DNA of 64,000 nt, from contig NZ_PNQZ01000019.1 of assembly GCF_003994335.1 (NCBI RefSeq), forward strand, positions 62,002 through 126,001, read 5' to 3'. Under the pieces are notes generated by a model. It saw only the letters and a list, made by a program, of their open reading frames with translations. It ran no database searches and was not told the origin of the DNA. Shown here piece after piece: positions 1 through 8,202 of the stretch. This stretch comes from Asaia sp. W19. Its GTDB lineage: Bacteria; Pseudomonadota; Alphaproteobacteria; Acetobacterales; Acetobacteraceae. The first letter of the stretch is position 1. The number at the start of each line of letters is the position of its first letter. The position numbers and the translations under genes were made by a program.

Positions 1-228
1 TGCGCCCAGTTCAGTCTGCACCCGCCCCAGTATACGCCACGGCATATGGCCAACATCGATCGCGTGGCGCGCGCCCTGCCCCACACCGGGCAATGCGGCA
101 GCCGAGGGGCGTGCCGAGACACACTCGTAGGGCAAGGGGGTACCCAGAGCGAGCATCATGCCGATCCGCATCAGACGCCGAAGACGGCGCGACGGGGCAG
201 CAGGCGAAAACTCTGATCCCGTTATCAT
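1..228 (-). CDS. Secreted trypsin-like serine protease, N-terminal part (cut by window edge)
   Basis: The frame is open from an ATG at 228-226 to the window edge, so only the first 76 residues are present. A basic N-terminus (RRLRRLMR) and a hydrophobic stretch (IGMMLALGTPLP) look like a signal peptide. The last visible residues, PWRILGRVQTELGA, match the start of a mature trypsin-like S1 domain (the stretch just before the Cys and the AAHC box). The catalytic His, Asp and Ser lie outside the window, so activity cannot be judged. The ATG overlaps the cdd stop as ATGA, which suggests translational coupling to cytidine deaminase. Family assignment rests on a short segment and is moderately sure. 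Confidence 0.55.
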   Translation of the reverse strand, partial: MITGSEFSPAAPSRRLRRLMRIGMMLALGTPLPYECVSARPSAAALPGVGQGARHAIDVGHMPWRILGRVQTELGA

Positions 229-647
229 GCGCCAGGTTCTTCGCCGGTGTTTCCCGCCGAAAGATGGTCCGGCCCGAATGACCAGGGCAAAAGTGCCTCG
301 AGAGTTGTGTCCAGAACCAGCTTCCCCTCCGTATTGATAATCCTGACGGGCAATTCCGGCGCGCCAAACTCCCTCAGGCGCTGACGGCACCCGCCACATG
401 GCGTGCACGGGGCCTCACCCGATCCCACGATCACGATCTCCTCGATGCGGCGCCCACCCGCCATTACCATCGCGGCAATGGCGCTCGCCTCGGCGCAGTT
501 GCCCTGTGGATAGGCGGCGTTCTCGACGTTGCAACCTGCATGGATCACCCCCTCGCAGAGGAGTGCCGCCCCTACCTGAAACCGCGAATAGGGCGCATAG
601 GCGCGCAGCCTGGCAGCGAGGGCCGCCTCGATCAGATCCCCGGTCAT
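225..647 (-). CDS. cdd: Cytidine deaminase
   Basis: 140 residues, the normal size for the tetrameric type. It deaminates cytidine and deoxycytidine to uridine and deoxyuridine in the cytoplasm, for pyrimidine salvage. Visible signature: CNVENAAYPQGNCAEASAI gives zinc ligand C51 with general acid/base E53, and PCTPCGGCRQ gives zinc ligands C81 and C84. The start was placed at MTGDLIEAAL because the 31 codons upstream carry no family similarity. It is divergent from lysA and overlaps the downstream protease start by 4 bases. It supplies uracil-level products, which fits the nucleobase catabolism genes further along. Confidence 0.93.
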   Translation of the reverse strand: MTGDLIEAALAARLRAYAPYSRFQVGAALLCEGVIHAGCNVENAAYPQGNCAEASAIAAMVMAGGRRIEEIVIVGSGEAPCTPCGGCRQRLREFGAPELPVRIINTEGKLVLDTTLEALLPWSFGPDHLSAGNTGEEPGA

Positions 648-738
648 CAAATATCCCTCCTCGCTTCGCAATCCCAGCTTGGAAGCTGCAGATTGCCCTT
701 GTAGTCTGTCCAGCATGACACGCCACGACCCTGATATC

Positions 739-2052
739 ATGAACCTTCTCGCGTCTCGCCCCTCTCTTCACATGGACGGGCAGGACGGACTGCTTTTCGA
801 GGGCGTACCCCTTCAGACCATCGCCAGCGCGGTCGGGACGCCATGCTGGGTAACGGGTGCCGGGACGCTGCGTCGCCGCACGCGTAACCTGCGCAAGGCC
901 TTCACGGAGCGTGGCGTCGACATCGCATTGCACTACGCGATGAAAGCCAATGATCATCAGGCGACCTTGACCGTGTTGCGTCAGGAAGGCTGCGGCGCCG
1001 ATGTGGTGAGCGGAGGCGAATTGCGCCGTGCGCTTCAGGCTGGGATCGATCCGGCGCATATCGTATTCTCGGGCGTGGGCAAGACCGATGCCGAACTGAT
1101 GCTCGCGCTTCAGGAGGAAATCGGCCAGATCAATGTGGAGAGTGTCGAGGAGTTACGGCGCCTGTCTAGGCTTGCTCGCGCCTCGACCCTGACCGCCCGC
1201 GTTGCGCTGCGCGTCAATCCGCATATCGATGCGCAAACCCATGACAAGATCAGCACGGGCCGACTGGGAGACAAATTCGGAATCGACTGGGACGACGCGC
1301 CCCTCCTGTATCGCGAAGCCAGCACCCTGCCAGGAATCGAGATCAGAGGGCTCGCGACTCATATCGGCAGCCAGATCCTGAGCCCCACACCGTTCAAGGC
1401 AGCCTATGCGCGTATCGCCGAGCTCGTGGTCGGGCTGCGCGCCGAAGGTCTGCCTGTTGCCGTGGTCGATTGCGGGGGGGGGCTGGGGGTACGCTATCGT
1501 GACGAGCTGGCGCCCCCGCCTGCGGCTCTGGCGGGCGCCATCGTCGAGACCCTGGGCGCGCTCGATCTCAAACTCGCCATTGAGCCAGGTCGCTGGATCG
1601 CGGCACCGGCAGGCCTTCTCCTCGCCTCGATCATCGACCTCAAGGCGCAACGCGAAGGCGTGTCAGATTTCGTCATCGTCGACGCCGCCATGAACGACCT
1701 GGCCCGCCCCAGCCTTTACGGTGCCTGGCACGGCATCATCCCCCTCGCCCCAGATCTGGCCTATGCGGAAACCGCCCCCCAGACCGTCGTCGGACCTGTA
1801 TGTGAATCGAGCGACGTTCTCGCCAAGGATCGTCTCCTTCCCGCACTGCGCCCGGGTGACCAGATCGCCGTTCTCGATACAGGGGCCTATGGCTCGGTCA
1901 TGAGCTCGACCTATAATAGTCGCCCGCTGGCGGCTCAGGTGATGATCGAAAACGGCAAATGGCAGATCATTCGCAAGAGACAGCCCCTCGAAGCCCTCTG
2001 GAATGACGACGGCGTTCCCGACTGGCTGGATGGCGCCGGGTCGGCCGGTTAA
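739..2052 (+). CDS. lysA: Diaminopimelate decarboxylase
   Basis: 437 residues. PLP-dependent fold III decarboxylase that converts meso-diaminopimelate to L-lysine and CO2, the last step of lysine synthesis. Visible motifs: HYAMKAN with the PLP-binding Lys, THIGSQI, the glycine-rich DCGGGLGV phosphate loop, EPGRWIAA, and CESSDVLAKDR with the active-site Cys at the dimer interface. The start was set at MNLLASRP; an in-frame ATG at 715 is the alternative, and neither has a strong Shine-Dalgarno. It is followed after 3 bases by the DUF4175 gene, so the two are almost certainly co-transcribed. Confidence 0.95.
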   Translation: MNLLASRPSLHMDGQDGLLFEGVPLQTIASAVGTPCWVTGAGTLRRRTRNLRKAFTERGVDIALHYAMKANDHQATLTVLRQEGCGADVVSGGELRRALQAGIDPAHIVFSGVGKTDAELMLALQEEIGQINVESVEELRRLSRLARASTLTARVALRVNPHIDAQTHDKISTGRLGDKFGIDWDDAPLLYREASTLPGIEIRGLATHIGSQILSPTPFKAAYARIAELVVGLRAEGLPVAVVDCGGGLGVRYRDELAPPPAALAGAIVETLGALDLKLAIEPGRWIAAPAGLLLASIIDLKAQREGVSDFVIVDAAMNDLARPSLYGAWHGIIPLAPDLAYAETAPQTVVGPVCESSDVLAKDRLLPALRPGDQIAVLDTGAYGSVMSSTYNSRPLAAQVMIENGKWQIIRKRQPLEALWNDDGVPDWLDGAGSAG

Positions 2053-2055
2053 TCC

Positions 2056-4776
2056 GTGAGCACGGCGCAGCCCGCCCCCGCCAAGGCCGCCTCGCTCTCG
2101 CTCGAGGCGCGGGTCAGCCAGGCACGTCAGCGCGCCAGGCATGTGCTTCGCGTCGAGTCGGCGTGGATTGCGGTGCAGTGGCCACTCGCCCTTATTGGAG
2201 GCTATGCGCTCAGCGGCCTGGTGCGCGTTCCTCAATCGCTGCCAGACACACTTCATGCCTTTCTGCTGGCGGGTGTAGGCGGCGGCGCCCTGGCACTCGC
2301 GGCGCGCAATCTGTCACGGATGAAGCCCCCGCGGCTGCAGGCCATCGACAGACGCCTCGAACAGAAATCGAACCTGCGACACAGACCGCTTGCGGCTCTG
2401 GACGACTTCCCCGCCGATGGCGACGAGACTTTATTCTGGCAGGCCCACATGGAGCGGCTCCGCCAGGCCATCGGTCCCTTGCGTGCGGGATGGCCCGCCC
2501 TGTCCTGGACCCCGAGGCGCATGGCAGGCTGGGCGGGTTTTGGCGTCTGCCTCGCGCTCGCGCTTGTCATGGCGGGCTCGAAGGCCCCCTCCCGGCTCGA
2601 AGCGGCCTTTCTGCCCGGAGTCGATGATGGCGACGTGGCCCTTCCGCAGATCGAAGCCTGGATCGATCTCCCCGCCTATGCTCCGGGGGCTCCCGTCTTC
2701 CTCTCTGCCGCCGCATCACCGCCCCGCATCCCTCAGGACGCAACCCTGACCATCCACGTGACGGGCGCGCGCTCGGGTCCACATCTTCTGGGTGTGGAGA
2801 CGGGTGATGTCACCGTCCGTCAGCTCGACCCCGGAAGCTGGAGCTTCACAACCCATCTGATGCATAGCGGTCGGGTATCGATACGGTCACGCGGCCGCAC
2901 GGTGGGAGAGTGGCAGTTCGAAATCGAGCCTGACCTGCCTCCCGAGATCTCGTGGCAAGCCGCGCCGCACAAAGCCGAAGATGGCACCACCCTCCTCCTG
3001 CCTTATCATGCGTCTCAAGCCCATGGCATTGCCCGCCTCTGGGCCGAGATCACGCTGCCATCGCGCAAGGATCTTCCGGCCCGAACGGTACCGATCCCTC
3101 TCAAAGCCATGCCAACCAAACCGGAAGGCGTGTTCGCCACTGATCTGACCGAATCTCTCTGGGCCGGAGAGAAGGTAACGATACGCCTCCACGCTGCCAG
3201 CCGTGGCGGCAAGGAAAATACGAGCAAGGCCGAGACCGTGACCCTGCCTGCGCGGGTTTTTCACAACCCTACCGCCCGCGCCCTGATCAGCCTGCGTCAT
3301 CGCCTTGGCCTTGGTCAGGACTCTCCTCCTGAAGCGGCAGACGAGCTCAGGGCGCTGGCAGGAACCCTGCCGCAGGACGAAAAGGGCAGCATGCTTGCGC
3401 TGCTCTATGCCGCAGCCCAGCTCGACGATCCGGACGCCGATCAGGCGCAGGGCAACACGCTCGGCCTGTGCTGGGCAGTGGCGTTGTATCTGGAAGATCT
3501 CGCAACGAGCGATCGAGAGACGGCACAGGCCAATCTGGAGATACGCGCTGCCCAGAGAGCAGTGCAGGATCAGATTGCCCACATGCGCGCGCTTGGCGAT
3601 GCCGGACATACGGAAGAGGAACAGCAGGAACTCAGCAACCGGCTCAAACGGCTGAAAGACGCGCTGGACCAGCGCATGCAGGCACTCATGCAGCGCAGCC
3701 TGCAGATGGGTACGGCCATGCCCGATATCGGGGAGACGCCGGATGGCGGAACCGATCCGGCCTCGCGCCTGATGCGCCGCCTGCAATCCGATGCCGCCAA
3801 CGGACAGGCCGATGAGGCCCTCAAGCGTCTTGAGGAACTGTCAAAAATGGCCGAGCGCATGCGCAGCGCCACGCCACAGGACCTCGCCCAGATTGCACAG
3901 CAATTGCAGGCCCGCGCCCGCGCGCAGGCCCAGCGCGCCGCATTGCATGATCTCGTGCGCCGCGAAACCACTCTGCTCGATCATGTGCAGTCCCGGCTCG
4001 GCATTGGACAGCGCGCCGCACGCGAAGCCGAGCAGAACCAGTCGGGCTCCAACGCAGCGGGAGAGGATGTAAGCACCATGCCGACGGCGGAATTACTGCG
4101 TCGCCTGGGCATGACGCCTCCGCCCGACATGGACGTACCGTCGCCCCCACCCGATGCTGCCGCTCCTGCCCCCCTCACGCCGGAAGAACTCACGGCCCAG
4201 CACGAGCAGAGACGCAGCGATCATGCCGCGCAGCGCGCCCTGCAGATGGTGGCGCGCCTGCTCAATGACGACATCAAAGCACTCACGGGCAAGACCATGG
4301 ATGGGCTGACCAAAGCCGATCGCGACATGAAGGCGGCGCGCCAGGCTCTCGCTTCAGCAAAAGACGGCCCAGCCGAAACCGCCATCCGGCAGGTACTCAA
4401 GGATCTGGCCGAGACGGGTCAGCAGATGACCGAAGCGCAAAAGGGCAAGAATCACGGTGGGGGTCCGATTGCGCTCCTGCCGACCATGGGCACAGGACAG
4501 CACGCCCAGGGCGGCGGCAAGAAAGGCGGTCAGAGCCAGGAATCATCAGAAGATGACGACACGCAGGGTGATGGCGGTGACAAGAACGACCGCGATCCGC
4601 TGGGACGCAAGATGGGCAAGGGACATTCGGGCGCCGATACTGACGGCACCGTTCCAGACGCCGATAGCCGCGAGAAGGCGCGCGAAATCGAGCGCGAGCT
4701 ACGCCGACGCGATGCCGATCGTACCCGCCCGCAAAGCGAACTCGATTACTTGGATCGCCTCCTGAAATCCTACTGA
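2056..4776 (+). CDS. DUF4175 / TIGR02302 family membrane protein
   Basis: 906 residues with a GTG start 3 bases after the lysA stop. Three hydrophobic segments near the N-terminus (about residues 36-58, 67-88 and 156-174) precede a large, probably periplasmic region. The centre and C-terminus are rich in Ala, Gln, Arg and Glu with heptad-like helices (about residues 480-800). The tail is Gly/Asp-rich and low in complexity (about 800-870), and ends in charged ERELRRRDADR. This layout is typical of the alphaproteobacterial TIGR02302 family, whose function is unknown to me. The lysA link is common for this family, so the pairing may reflect an envelope role, but that is inference. Confidence 0.85.
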   Translation: MSTAQPAPAKAASLSLEARVSQARQRARHVLRVESAWIAVQWPLALIGGYALSGLVRVPQSLPDTLHAFLLAGVGGGALALAARNLSRMKPPRLQAIDRRLEQKSNLRHRPLAALDDFPADGDETLFWQAHMERLRQAIGPLRAGWPALSWTPRRMAGWAGFGVCLALALVMAGSKAPSRLEAAFLPGVDDGDVALPQIEAWIDLPAYAPGAPVFLSAAASPPRIPQDATLTIHVTGARSGPHLLGVETGDVTVRQLDPGSWSFTTHLMHSGRVSIRSRGRTVGEWQFEIEPDLPPEISWQAAPHKAEDGTTLLLPYHASQAHGIARLWAEITLPSRKDLPARTVPIPLKAMPTKPEGVFATDLTESLWAGEKVTIRLHAASRGGKENTSKAETVTLPARVFHNPTARALISLRHRLGLGQDSPPEAADELRALAGTLPQDEKGSMLALLYAAAQLDDPDADQAQGNTLGLCWAVALYLEDLATSDRETAQANLEIRAAQRAVQDQIAHMRALGDAGHTEEEQQELSNRLKRLKDALDQRMQALMQRSLQMGTAMPDIGETPDGGTDPASRLMRRLQSDAANGQADEALKRLEELSKMAERMRSATPQDLAQIAQQLQARARAQAQRAALHDLVRRETTLLDHVQSRLGIGQRAAREAEQNQSGSNAAGEDVSTMPTAELLRRLGMTPPPDMDVPSPPPDAAAPAPLTPEELTAQHEQRRSDHAAQRALQMVARLLNDDIKALTGKTMDGLTKADRDMKAARQALASAKDGPAETAIRQVLKDLAETGQQMTEAQKGKNHGGGPIALLPTMGTGQHAQGGGKKGGQSQESSEDDDTQGDGGDKNDRDPLGRKMGKGHSGADTDGTVPDADSREKAREIERELRRRDADRTRPQSELDYLDRLLKSY

Positions 4777-4884
4777 GCCGGACTCGACGCGCACAGGTCT
4801 TGCAGGGCGGTAAATGCACGGCGCTGGCCATCAGTCCGAGTGGGATTATCGGTACCTTCCGCGCATCCCCATGCGGGAGGCGGC

Positions 4885-5217
4885 TCAGCTCCCCCGATAG
4901 GTCGAATACCCGTAAGGCGAGACCAGAAGCGGCACGTGGTAATGCCCTTCCTTGCCCATGCCGAAATCGATCTGCACGATATCCAGAAAAGGCGGCTCGG
5001 GAAGGTCCTGCCCCTGTGCCCGAAAATAGGCCGCAACCGCAAATCGCAGCACATAGGCACCCTGCCCGACCGCAATCTCCTTCAGATCCGGACAGCGTCC
5101 GTCAGCATTGGAGACGCCTTCGAATAGCACGCGGTCATCATGCAGCAGCGTTACCTGCATTCCCTCTGCGGGACGGCCGCTGGCCGTGTCGAGTATATGC
5201 GTCGAAAGCGTGGTCAT
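4885..5217 (-). CDS. uraH: 5-hydroxyisourate hydrolase (transthyretin-like)
   Basis: 110 residues, full length for the family. It hydrolyses 5-hydroxyisourate to OHCU, the second step of urate degradation. The diagnostic C-terminus HYHVPLLVSPYGYSTYRGS is intact: the HYHVPLL strand carries the active-site His, and the tetrapeptide YRGS separates hydroxyisourate hydrolases from true transthyretins. The N-terminal HILDTASGRPA supplies another catalytic His. The start overlaps the uraD stop by 4 bases. It is the last gene of the minus-strand purine operon; the next stop downstream belongs to the convergent DUF4175 gene. Confidence 0.95.
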   Translation of the reverse strand: MTTLSTHILDTASGRPAEGMQVTLLHDDRVLFEGVSNADGRCPDLKEIAVGQGAYVLRFAVAAYFRAQGQDLPEPPFLDIVQIDFGMGKEGHYHVPLLVSPYGYSTYRGS

Positions 5218-5708
5218 TGGCCTGTCCTGTCTTTCAGCCGCAGCAGGGCTATCTGATCGATCTGCCTCAGCGCCTCCGCCAGTTCCACCTCGGGCGACTG
5301 ATCGAGGCGACGCTCGATCTCGCGACGCATGAGATCCTTGGTCGCGCGGCGCACACAGATCACGAATGGCATATCGAACCGGGCGCGATAGGCGTCATTG
5401 AGCGCCCGAAAGGCGACGAATTCTTCCTGTGTCAATCGATCCAGCCCGGCTCCCTCCTGCTCCGCTGCGGAGAGCTTGCCCAGATCGGGATCGACCCCGA
5501 ATTTTCTGGCCAGTTCCGGATGCGCCTGCACCAGAGCTTTCTGCCTCGCTTCTCCCGCGTCATGGATGATCCGCGACGTGGCGGCGATCATCGTCTGCGC
5601 GTCTTCGAAGGGAGCCTGAGGCCAGGCTGCCGCCACGATCCAGGGCGTGTGTTCATAGATGTCGCCATAGCGCGCCACAAAGGCATCACGGCTTTCCGCG
5701 CCAATCAT
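5214..5708 (-). CDS. uraD: 2-oxo-4-hydroxy-4-carboxy-5-ureidoimidazoline (OHCU) decarboxylase
   Basis: 164 residues. It decarboxylates OHCU stereospecifically to S-allantoin, directly after UraH. Visible: the AHPELARKFG motif with the catalytic His, followed by the SAAEQEGAGLDRLT segment, and the RFDMPFVICVR strand, all typical of this fold. The start MIGAESRDAF was chosen because its ATG overlaps the puuE stop as ATGA; seven more codons upstream would intrude into puuE. Its own stop overlaps the uraH start, so uraD and uraH should be made in fixed proportion, which suits the unstable intermediates. Confidence 0.93.
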   Translation of the reverse strand: MIGAESRDAFVARYGDIYEHTPWIVAAAWPQAPFEDAQTMIAATSRIIHDAGEARQKALVQAHPELARKFGVDPDLGKLSAAEQEGAGLDRLTQEEFVAFRALNDAYRARFDMPFVICVRRATKDLMRREIERRLDQSPEVELAEALRQIDQIALLRLKDRTGQ

Positions 5709-6601
5709 AGCGGATGTTCCTCCAGCCAATGGCGTGCGATATCGAGCCTCGTCGCCACCCAGACATTCTCATGCTCCTGAATATGGGCGAGGAAGCGCTT
5801 GAGCGCGAGCGCCCGTGCCGGCCGACCCGCCAGACGGCAATGCAGACCGACGGACATCATGCGTCCGCCTTCCTCATAGAGCATGTCGAAACTGTCACGC
5901 AGATAGCGAAAGAACTGCTCGCCCTCGGTAAATCCGTTGAGCGCCACGCATTTCATGTCATTTACATCGAGTGTGTAGGGCACGATCAACTGACCCTTCC
6001 CATAGCGCCGATCATAGTAGGGCAGATCGTCGGCATAGGAATCCGCGTCGTAGATGAAGCATCCTTCCTGAGCGACGAGCCGGGCGGTATTGGGGCTGGT
6101 GCGCCCCTGGTACCAGCCCTGCGGGGCCGCGCCCGTGACCTCACGATGCAGCTTGATCGCCTCGCGTATGTGCTGGCGCTCCACTGATTCCGGCACGTCC
6201 TGGTAATCGATCCAGCGCAGGCCATGAGTCGCAATTTCCCACCCGGCCTCCTTCATAGCGCGCACCACGGCAGGATTGCGCGCCAGTGCCATCGCCACAC
6301 CAAATACCGTGAGCGGCATCTTCGCCCCGGTAAAGAGACGATGCAGACGCCAGAACCCCGCACGCGCGCCGTACTCGTACAGGCTCTCCATCTGCATGCA
6401 GCGCGCGCCCTGAATGGAGCGCGTCCCGACCATCTCAGAGAGAAAGGCCTCTGACCCCGCATCGCCATGGAGCACGTTGTTCTCAGCGCCCTCTTCATAA
6501 TTCAGCACGAATTGTACAGCGATGCGTGCGCTGTTGGGCCAGTTCGCATCAGGGGGGGCTTCCCCGTAGCCCAGCAGATCCCGCGGGTAGTCCTGTGTCA
6601 T
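5705..6601 (-). CDS. puuE: Allantoinase, polysaccharide-deacetylase-fold PuuE type
   Basis: 298 residues. It opens allantoin to allantoate. It belongs to the NodB/polysaccharide deacetylase fold rather than the dihydropyrimidinase-like AllB family. Visible family landmarks are RDLLGYGE near the start, VQFVLNYEEGAE, the WEIATHGLRWIDY strand, WYQGRTSPNTARL and SVGLHCRLAGRPAR near the C-terminus. It sits 20 bases after the stop of the gamma-glutamyltransferase-like gene and overlaps uraD. With uraH and uraD it forms the hydroxyisourate-to-allantoate block. Confidence 0.94.
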   Translation of the reverse strand: MTQDYPRDLLGYGEAPPDANWPNSARIAVQFVLNYEEGAENNVLHGDAGSEAFLSEMVGTRSIQGARCMQMESLYEYGARAGFWRLHRLFTGAKMPLTVFGVAMALARNPAVVRAMKEAGWEIATHGLRWIDYQDVPESVERQHIREAIKLHREVTGAAPQGWYQGRTSPNTARLVAQEGCFIYDADSYADDLPYYDRRYGKGQLIVPYTLDVNDMKCVALNGFTEGEQFFRYLRDSFDMLYEEGGRMMSVGLHCRLAGRPARALALKRFLAHIQEHENVWVATRLDIARHWLEEHPL

Positions 6602-6621
6602 GAATGTCTCTCTCGCACGTG

Positions 6622-8202
6622 TCAGAGGGCGGCCACACCGCCATCGCTCCGGGGATCGGTCGCCCCCTCCATGGTGCCGTCTTCATAGCGTCGAATGGCG
6701 CCTGCATGACCCATTGCGGTCGCGAAAGGCGTCAGGCTCTCGACGTCGTGACCGAGTTCGCGCAACCCGTCGAGGATCGCCGGTTCGAATCGTGTCTCCA
6801 TCTTGAGCGTGGTGGTGGTTTCCCCCCAGGTCCTGCCCAGAAGCCAGCGTGGCGCCGTGATGGCGTCCTGCAGACTCAGCCCTGCAATCACATTGCGGGC
6901 CACGATGGCCGCCTGGGTCTGAGGCTGGCCCTCCCCTCCCATCGTGCCATAGGACAGAAGGCTGCCGTCATTCAGCGTCGCCATTGCCGGATTGAGGGTA
7001 TGGAACGGCTTGCGCCCCGGTACGAGGCTGCGCAGGCGCCCGGGAGCCAGATCGAAGCTGGAGCCACGATTCTGCCAGACCAGGCCGGTTTCAGGCAGGA
7101 CCACCCCGGAGCCGAATTCGAAATACAGGCTCTGGATCATGCTGACCGCCCAACCCTGCTCGTCCATTACACCAAACCACGTGGTGTCACCCTGCTGGAC
7201 CGGATGCGGCCAAGGCGCCGCACGGGATAGATCGATCTCTTCCGCCATGGCATCGAGGCCGGCATCGTCTGAAAGCAGTTCCTGCGGGGAGGTCGCCATG
7301 ATAGCAGGATCGGCAATCACACGGTCGCGCCAGAGGAACGCTGCCTTGGTCGCTTCCACCCAACGGTGAATGTCCTCAACCGTATCGGCCCCCTTTACCC
7401 CCAGCCTCTCGGCCAAGGCCAGAATCAGCAGCGAAGCAGCCCCCTGCGTGGGAGCGGGCATATTATAGAACTGCCCTTGATGCAGCGTGGTCTCGAGCGG
7501 CTTGGAGGCCACGGCCTGATGATGCGCCAGGTCGTCCAGACTGACCGGTGAGCCACAAGCGGTAAGTTCAGCCGCGATCAGATCCGCCAGCTTGCCATGA
7601 TAGAAATCGCCCAATCCGGCATTGGCCAGCCTCCTGAGCGTCCGCGCCAGAGCCGGATTACGATGCACCGCCCCAGCAATCGGCATATCGCCATTCGGCA
7701 GAAACAGCGATTTGAAATTGGGCATGTAGCTCAGCACATCGAGATGCGCCGCCATGAGCCCAGCCATGCTTTCGGTCACCACCATGCCATGCTCGGCGTG
7801 ATGGATGGCATCGTCGAGAATCTGCGTGAGCGGCATCGTCCCTCCGGCATAGGCCAGAGCCCGGCTCCACCCGGCAACCGTGCCTGCAACCGTATTGGCG
7901 GCCAGTCCCCCACGCCAGGGCACGGCATCGAGCCCTGCATAGAGTTCCGGTGTGGCAGACTGGGCAAGACGCCCACAGGCATCGATGGCCATCATCGCCC
8001 CGTCAGGGCGACGGATGATCCAGAACCCGTCACCACCGAGCCCGGTCATGTGGGGATAGACGACAGAAAGCGTGGCGGCGACCGCAACAGCCGCCTCGAC
8101 CGCGTTGCCCCCGGCCTTGAGGATATCCCTGCCCGATTGAGCCGCGAGATGATGGGGGGCCGTGACCATCCCCCTGCGGGAGCGCGCGCTGTAAAGCATC
8201 AA
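6622..8202 (-). CDS. hpxW: Gamma-glutamyltransferase-fold hydrolase, HpxW (oxamate amidohydrolase)-like
   Basis: 526 residues, an Ntn-hydrolase precursor expected to cleave itself before T340 in GDTTWFGVMDEQG, which becomes the catalytic N-terminus of the small subunit. Large-subunit landmarks are GGNAVEAAVAVAATLSVVYPHMTGLGGDGF; the small subunit contains SSFDLAPG and the closing GGEGQPQTQA. No signal peptide is seen, unlike periplasmic glutathione-processing GGT, which supports a cytoplasmic amide hydrolase. In Klebsiella the homologous HpxW of the purine cluster hydrolyses oxamate to oxalate. The pairing with AtzE- and AtzG-like genes is the same, so I infer a late ureide-nitrogen release step. 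Its start overlaps the amidase stop by 4 bases. Confidence 0.75.
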   Translation of the reverse strand: MMLYSARSRRGMVTAPHHLAAQSGRDILKAGGNAVEAAVAVAATLSVVYPHMTGLGGDGFWIIRRPDGAMMAIDACGRLAQSATPELYAGLDAVPWRGGLAANTVAGTVAGWSRALAYAGGTMPLTQILDDAIHHAEHGMVVTESMAGLMAAHLDVLSYMPNFKSLFLPNGDMPIAGAVHRNPALARTLRRLANAGLGDFYHGKLADLIAAELTACGSPVSLDDLAHHQAVASKPLETTLHQGQFYNMPAPTQGAASLLILALAERLGVKGADTVEDIHRWVEATKAAFLWRDRVIADPAIMATSPQELLSDDAGLDAMAEEIDLSRAAPWPHPVQQGDTTWFGVMDEQGWAVSMIQSLYFEFGSGVVLPETGLVWQNRGSSFDLAPGRLRSLVPGRKPFHTLNPAMATLNDGSLLSYGTMGGEGQPQTQAAIVARNVIAGLSLQDAITAPRWLLGRTWGETTTTLKMETRFEPAILDGLRELGHDVESLTPFATAMGHAGAIRRYEDGTMEGATDPRSDGGVAAL

